Source of the DNA: Propionibacteriaceae bacterium
GTDB taxonomy: Bacteria; Actinomycetota; Actinomycetes; Propionibacteriales; Propionibacteriaceae
DNA length: 7,840 nt
NCBI GenBank assembly: GCA_030538175.1
Contig: JAUNUL010000134.1
Span: 1-7,840 of the forward strand
Direction: 5' to 3'
Part shown: in pieces, positions 5,113 to 7,840 of the stretch
How the letters are laid out: the number at the start of each line of letters is the position of its first letter
Numbering within the stretch: position 1 is the first letter of the stretch
Program-made: the position numbers and the translations under genes
The notes under the pieces: generated by a model
Seen by the model: only the letters and a program-made list of their open reading frames with translations
Told to the model about the DNA's origin: nothing
Database searches by the model: none

Positions 5113-6443
5113 TGCCATTCCGGCAGGTATTGATCCAGGATCGACCGGAAGCTCGCTCGCACGTCGAGTTGGGACAGCACTGCGATGCCCCCCAGCCACA
5201 CCCGGTGGATGAGGGCATAGGACGGGGGGAGGTTGAGCTGTTGTAGCAGCGTGCCGCTCGCCTTGGTATCCCCGACGCGCTTGAACTCCCGCTGCATCCA
5301 GGCCCGGGTGAAGTGGAATTCCTCAACTTCGGCGGGCTCGAGGAACGGGCTCAGATAATCAAGCAGTTCCTGGGGATCGATGTTCGATGCGTTGCGGGCG
5401 ATGAACCCTTCGCGTTCCAGTCCTTGCGTGACGTCTTCCGCCCCGCCGGCGACGGCGATCCGCAGCAGTCGCCCCATCGCTGGTGGCAGCCCATCCGGCA
5501 ACCGGGAGACCAGCCCCCAGTCGACGACCCCGAGGCGGCCATCGGGCATGACCTTGAAGTTGCCCGGGTGGGGATCGGCATGCAGCACCCCGGCGACGGA
5601 AGGGCCAGCGAACAGGAACTTCACATAGCGAAAGCCGAGCTCGTTGCGTTCGGGTTCTGGCCTGTCGGCGACGGTCGACAGGGCTTCTCCCTCGATCCAC
5701 TCGCTCACCATCACTCGCGAGGTGTGGGCCAGCACGCGCGGCACCACGAACTCGGGGTGATCAGCGAAGGCCTCCGCGGCCTGCTGCTGGTGTTCCGCCT
5801 CGAGGTCATAATCGGTCTCCTCGAGGATTCGCTCGACGAGTTCCTCGATCAGCGGCTTGACCTCGATCCCGCCGGTGAGGGGCGAGATCAGACCAGCCAT
5901 CCGGGAGAGCTGTTTGAGGTCGCTCTCAAGAGCCTTGTCGGCGCCCGGATATTGCACCTTCACGGCCACCGGTTCGCCGGTGGCAGCCCACACCGCCCTG
6001 TGCACCTGGCCGATGGACGCTGCGGCGGTGGGCCGCGAGGAGAACTCGCTGAACAGGGCACGCCAGTCATCCCCGAGTTCACGGGCCAGCACCGCGTGCA
6101 CCCGGGACGTCGGCATGGGCGGTGCGGAGTCCTGCAGCTTGCGCAGCTGGACCCGATAGGGGCCGGCGATGTCCTCGGGCAGCATCACTTCGAAGAGGCT
6201 CAGCACCTGACCGAACTTCATGGCCCCGCCTTTGAGCTCGCCGAGAACCCGGAAGAGCTGTTCGGCGGTCTCGGCCCGGAGTTGGGCGCTCACCGTCTCC
6301 GCGCTGGTGCCCGTGAGCCGCCGGCCCAAGCCTTTCGTTGCACGTCCCGCGACGCCGAATGGCAAGGAGAGCAGTCGGGACCCACGTCGCAGGGCGGATC
6401 CGCTCACGTGGGGGTCGGGGTCGGATTCTTTGGGACGAGCCAT
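5103..6443 (-). CDS. ABC1/UbiB/AarF-family atypical protein kinase-like ATPase
   Basis: A 446-residue UbiB/COQ8-family protein. Seen: the family KxGQ motif K76-F-G-Q79; the Ala-rich nucleotide loop AAASIGQVHRA (140-150) in place of a P-loop; the AVK lysine K162; the ExD segment DYDLEAEH (211-218); the catalytic segment HADPHPGN (288-295); and the metal-binding motif as D308-W-G, where the family usually has DFG. Well-studied relatives act as ATPases supporting quinone or lipid metabolism; the substrate here is unknown. The start at 6443 is chosen because the frame upstream overlaps the E1-like gene and the family begins here. The ribosome-binding site is weak. It sits 41 bases downstream of the E1-like gene on the same strand and is probably co-transcribed. 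It is convergent with whiB7, as its homolog is in M. tuberculosis. No C-terminal transmembrane helix is obvious. Confidence 0.92.
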   Translation of the reverse strand: MARPKESDPDPHVSGSALRRGSRLLSLPFGVAGRATKGLGRRLTGTSAETVSAQLRAETAEQLFRVLGELKGGAMKFGQVLSLFEVMLPEDIAGPYRVQLRKLQDSAPPMPTSRVHAVLARELGDDWRALFSEFSSRPTAAASIGQVHRAVWAATGEPVAVKVQYPGADKALESDLKQLSRMAGLISPLTGGIEVKPLIEELVERILEETDYDLEAEHQQQAAEAFADHPEFVVPRVLAHTSRVMVSEWIEGEALSTVADRPEPERNELGFRYVKFLFAGPSVAGVLHADPHPGNFKVMPDGRLGVVDWGLVSRLPDGLPPAMGRLLRIAVAGGAEDVTQGLEREGFIARNASNIDPQELLDYLSPFLEPAEVEEFHFTRAWMQREFKRVGDTKASGTLLQQLNLPPSYALIHRVWLGGIAVLSQLDVRASFRSILDQYLPEWQEH

Positions 6444-6484
6444 GGGGCCATTGTGCCTGCTCGTTCGCGCAAGGTTGGCATGGC

Positions 6485-7402
6485 TCACCCGGTCTCGCGG
6501 ACTTCGCCGCACCCGCACTCCGGATGATGCGGCCAGTGCCGTTGGGTCACGGTCCAGCCACCGGCGCGGATCTCCAGGGTCGCACCCAACGTCTCGGGCT
6601 CTCGACCATCGAGCCAGGCCCGGACTTGCAGGAGAGCGGTCGCGACAGTCCACCCCACCAGCTCAGGCGGCGGCGGGCAATCGACCAGGCAGAGCTGGGC
6701 CAGCAGGCGGGGCCAGGCCCGATCGCGTGCCCGGACCAGATCCATGCACCGGGTGCAGCAGGTCCGGCCCGGCACGACCAGCGGCCCGACGACGACCCCG
6801 TGCGGTTGCGGCCGCAGGACCAGATGGGGCTGATCCGCTCGCAGCAAGGTGTCCGTGATGGCCCGATCACACTCCAGGCGATCGAACGCGATCACCGTCA
6901 GATCCGGGGCGGGCCCCTCCGGGCGATACCAATGGGAGGCGGTGCTGACCTCGCCGAAGCCACCGGCGCGCAGGTGAGCCCGCAAGGTATCCGCTGCGGT
7001 GGGCAGGGACGGTGCGTACAGATCCGGGGGCGGCGGACTCGGATCGACGATCTGCAACGACCCGGGCGGGGACGCGGCGTACGCCTCGGCGAATGCACGG
7101 CCGAGCAGGCCTGCCCCCAGGAGACGGATCCGAGGGCGGCGACGAGCTGGCGGAGTGGCAAGCAGCCCGGCGGCCTGGAGTTGGCGAGCCAGGTGGCGCA
7201 CTTGGGCGACGGACAATCCGGACCCCGCGGCGATCTCCGGCAAGGGATGTGTCCCGTCGAACCGGCGCAGTGCTTCGTGGACAGGTGAGGCGGCAGGCAC
7301 CACGATCCCGTCGTCCACACCGATCTGGAGTTCGGTCGGGCTGCGCTCCAGCACGGGAAGGTGGGGCAGCAGGCGAGGTGAGGGCAACCGGTGTGTGGCC
7401 AT
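6485..7402 (-). CDS. Orphan E1/ThiF-like protein, TOMM cyclodehydratase-partner type (leader-peptide-binding family)
   Basis: A 305-residue protein. Residues about 20-85 look like a winged-helix, PqqD/RRE-like leader-binding region (TELQIGVDDG, then LSVAQVRHLARQLQAAGLL). Residues 91-300 are a Rossmann E1-like domain with G96-A-G-L-L-G101, an acidic residue at D120, and a zinc site made of C216-x2-C219 and the terminal C296 and C298 (HPECGC). Such proteins are usually labelled TOMM precursor leader peptide-binding or cyclodehydratase domain. No YcaO partner or precursor peptide is seen in the window, and the Arg/Gln positions of adenylating E1 enzymes are not evident, so it may be non-catalytic. 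The start at 7402 matches homologs as I recall them but has a poor ribosome-binding site. In-frame ATG 7540, with GAGG 7 bases ahead, would add 46 residues including a hydrophobic segment. It is upstream of, and probably co-transcribed with, the ABC1 gene. Confidence 0.8.
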   Translation of the reverse strand: MATHRLPSPRLLPHLPVLERSPTELQIGVDDGIVVPAASPVHEALRRFDGTHPLPEIAAGSGLSVAQVRHLARQLQAAGLLATPPARRRPRIRLLGAGLLGRAFAEAYAASPPGSLQIVDPSPPPPDLYAPSLPTAADTLRAHLRAGGFGEVSTASHWYRPEGPAPDLTVIAFDRLECDRAITDTLLRADQPHLVLRPQPHGVVVGPLVVPGRTCCTRCMDLVRARDRAWPRLLAQLCLVDCPPPPELVGWTVATALLQVRAWLDGREPETLGATLEIRAGGWTVTQRHWPHHPECGCGEVRETG

Positions 7403-7477
7403 CCGTCGAGCGTGCCGGATCAGGGCGCTCGCGAACGGCTCTTTCCACAGGGGGACGAAGAGAGCGGCAGTTATTGC

Positions 7478-7551
7478 AAAAAATAGAGGCCCCCAGGAAG
7501 TCGTTGCCGCTTGCCTTCCCCTGCGAGCGGCTCGAACCATCTGAGGGCCTC
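7478..7551 (-). terminator. Terminator-like leader structure before the E1-like gene (putative attenuator)
   Basis: On the minus strand GAGGCCCTCAG (7551-7541) pairs with CTGGGGGCCTC (7496-7486), 11 bp with one wobble. TATTTTTT (7485-7478) follows immediately. The 44-base interior holds a further hairpin, GCCGCT (7531-7526) with AGCGGC (7511-7506). It begins at the predicted transcript 5' end and ends about 75 bases before the ATG at 7402. The T run is exceptional for this DNA. The large loop and the possibility that ATG 7540 is the true start keep confidence moderate. Confidence 0.45.
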
Positions 7552-7560
7552 GTGACCACG

Positions 7561-7589
7561 ACGTTATTGCGGTTCGCCGTCCGCGTCAA
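7561..7589 (-). promoter_or_regulatory. Promoter for the E1-like gene and ABC1 kinase
   Basis: TTGACG (7589-7584) and TAACGT (7566-7561) are separated by exactly 17 bases on the minus strand, the best promoter match in this spacer. Transcription would start near 7553-7554. The first codon downstream is ATG 7540, with GAGG 7 bases ahead of it. An 18-bp palindrome (7598-7615) lies 8 bases upstream of the -35. Confidence 0.7.
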
Positions 7590-7597
7590 CCCCTACC

Positions 7598-7671
7598 GGT
7601 GGACAGTTGTCCACCCGCTGTGGATAACTCTGTGGATGGGCTGTGTGTGAATCCTTGGGGCGTGTGGACGC
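7598..7671. promoter_or_regulatory. Cluster of DnaA-box-like sites with an 18-bp palindrome
   Basis: TGTGGATAA at 7619-7627 is a perfect DnaA box on the minus strand (TTATCCACA). TTGTCCACC at 7607-7615 differs by one base from the actinobacterial box TTGTCCACA. TGTGGATGG (7631-7639) and TGTGGACGC (7663-7671) are 7 of 9 matches on the minus strand. GGTGGACA-GT-TGTCCACC (7598-7615) is a perfect inverted repeat with 8-base arms. No dnaA or dnaN is seen, so this looks like a regulatory or titration cluster and not oriC. Confidence 0.5.
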
Positions 7672-7752
7672 CGGACAGTGAACGTCAGTGGGACCGCAGT
7701 TGGCTTGGGGATGAACGGCGTGTTCTGTGATGCTCGTCTCATTCCTGCCGAG

Positions 7753-7765
7753 GCGGCCTGGCCGC
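7753..7765. repeat. 13-bp palindrome upstream of the right-edge gene
   Basis: GCGGCC and GGCCGC flank a single T. It overlaps the place where a -35 would lie for the TAAAGT at 7772, so it could be an operator. It could also be chance in GC-rich sequence. Confidence 0.3.
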
Positions 7766-7771
7766 GGACTC

Positions 7772-7777
7772 TAAAGT
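7772..7777 (+). promoter_or_regulatory. Candidate -10 element for leaderless right-edge gene
   Basis: TAAAGT, the same hexamer as in the whiB7 promoter, ends 7 bases before the ATG at 7785. This is the spacing expected when transcription starts at the start codon. No -35 match is seen 16-19 bases upstream. No ribosome-binding site lies between it and the ATG. Confidence 0.45.
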
Positions 7778-7784
7778 GAGTTCC

Positions 7785-7840
7785 ATGGGGAGGAGCCGCA
7801 GCGAACGGGTGCATCACGTTGATGGCCAAGCTGTGGTGGT
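7785..7840 (+). CDS. Start of an unidentified gene (18 codons, cut by right edge)
   Basis: An open frame beginning ATG GGG AGG at 7785 and running off the window, reading MGRSRSERVHHVDGQAVV. The start is supported by a TAAAGT -10 element 7 bases upstream, giving a likely leaderless mRNA. An in-frame GTG at 7809 is an alternative start. Too little is present for identification. In some actinomycetes a YgjP-type M48 metallopeptidase gene lies next to this E1-like gene, and a short polar lead with a DGxxVxV stretch would not conflict with that, but this is only a guess from neighbourhood. It is divergent from the E1-like gene and shares the DnaA-box-containing spacer. Confidence 0.4.
   Translation, partial: MGRSRSERVHHVDGQAVV

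Noticed and set aside
5313..6527. Long plus-strand open frame opposite the ABC1 gene
   Set aside because: The ABC1 motifs are on the minus strand; the plus-strand product has many His, Gly and Arg residues with no domain.
7451..7484. Second WhiB7-type promoter (T-rich block next to TTGCAA) on the minus strand
   Set aside because: No TAnnnT lies 16-19 bases downstream of TTGCAA; the T run is better explained as the tail of the hairpin just upstream.
7598..7671. Chromosomal or plasmid replication origin
   Set aside because: Only about four boxes, no AT-rich unwinding region, and no dnaA, dnaN or rep gene nearby.
1..7840. Mobile elements, CRISPR arrays, tRNA or rRNA
   Set aside because: No transposase or integrase motifs, no regularly spaced repeats and no tRNA-like folds were recognised by eye; gene content looks like stable chromosome.

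Overview
The window is GC-rich chromosomal DNA from an actinomycete. The evidence is a WhiB-family iron-sulfur regulator, an actinobacterial-type UvrD2 helicase with a C-terminal HRDC domain, GTG starts, and possible leaderless starts with a TAnnnT -10 element 7 bases before the start codon. RecC together with a WhiB7/UvrD2 neighbourhood would fit a Propionibacteriales- or Mycobacteriales-like lineage, but the genus cannot be read from the sequence. I see no transposase, integrase, tRNA, rRNA or CRISPR array.

Layout. (1) 1-1215, minus: the first 405 residues of RecC, running off the left edge. (2) 1216-1404: divergent spacer. (3) 1405-3486, plus: uvrD2. (4) 3616-4256, plus: a 156-residue multi-pass membrane protein followed by a 50-residue single-pass membrane protein, both of unknown function and probably one operon. 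(5) 4257-4709: a long regulatory leader for whiB7, with a promoter preceded by an A-rich block, a 71-codon upstream ORF with a strong Shine-Dalgarno sequence, a possible antiterminator and a clear intrinsic terminator. (6) 4710-5057, plus: whiB7. (7) 5084-5112: hairpin between convergent genes. (8) 6443-5103, minus: an ABC1/UbiB-family atypical kinase, preceded 41 bases upstream by (9) 7402-6485, minus: an orphan E1/ThiF-like protein related to thiazole/oxazole peptide cyclodehydratase partners. (10) 7403-7784: regulatory spacer with a good minus-strand promoter, a terminator-like leader structure, a cluster of DnaA-box-like sites with an 18-bp palindrome, and a putative leaderless start for (11) a gene at 7785 that leaves the right edge.

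Functionally the left half is DNA repair (RecC and UvrD2, divergently arranged). The centre is the WhiB7 stress module, which in known actinomycetes answers ribosome-targeting antibiotics by relief of transcription attenuation; here the leader carries recognisable parts of that switch. The right half is an uncharacterised minus-strand pair, E1-like protein plus ABC1 kinase. The least explained elements are that pair's leader (promoter followed at once by a terminator-like fold), the DnaA-box cluster above it, and the two small membrane proteins between uvrD2 and whiB7.
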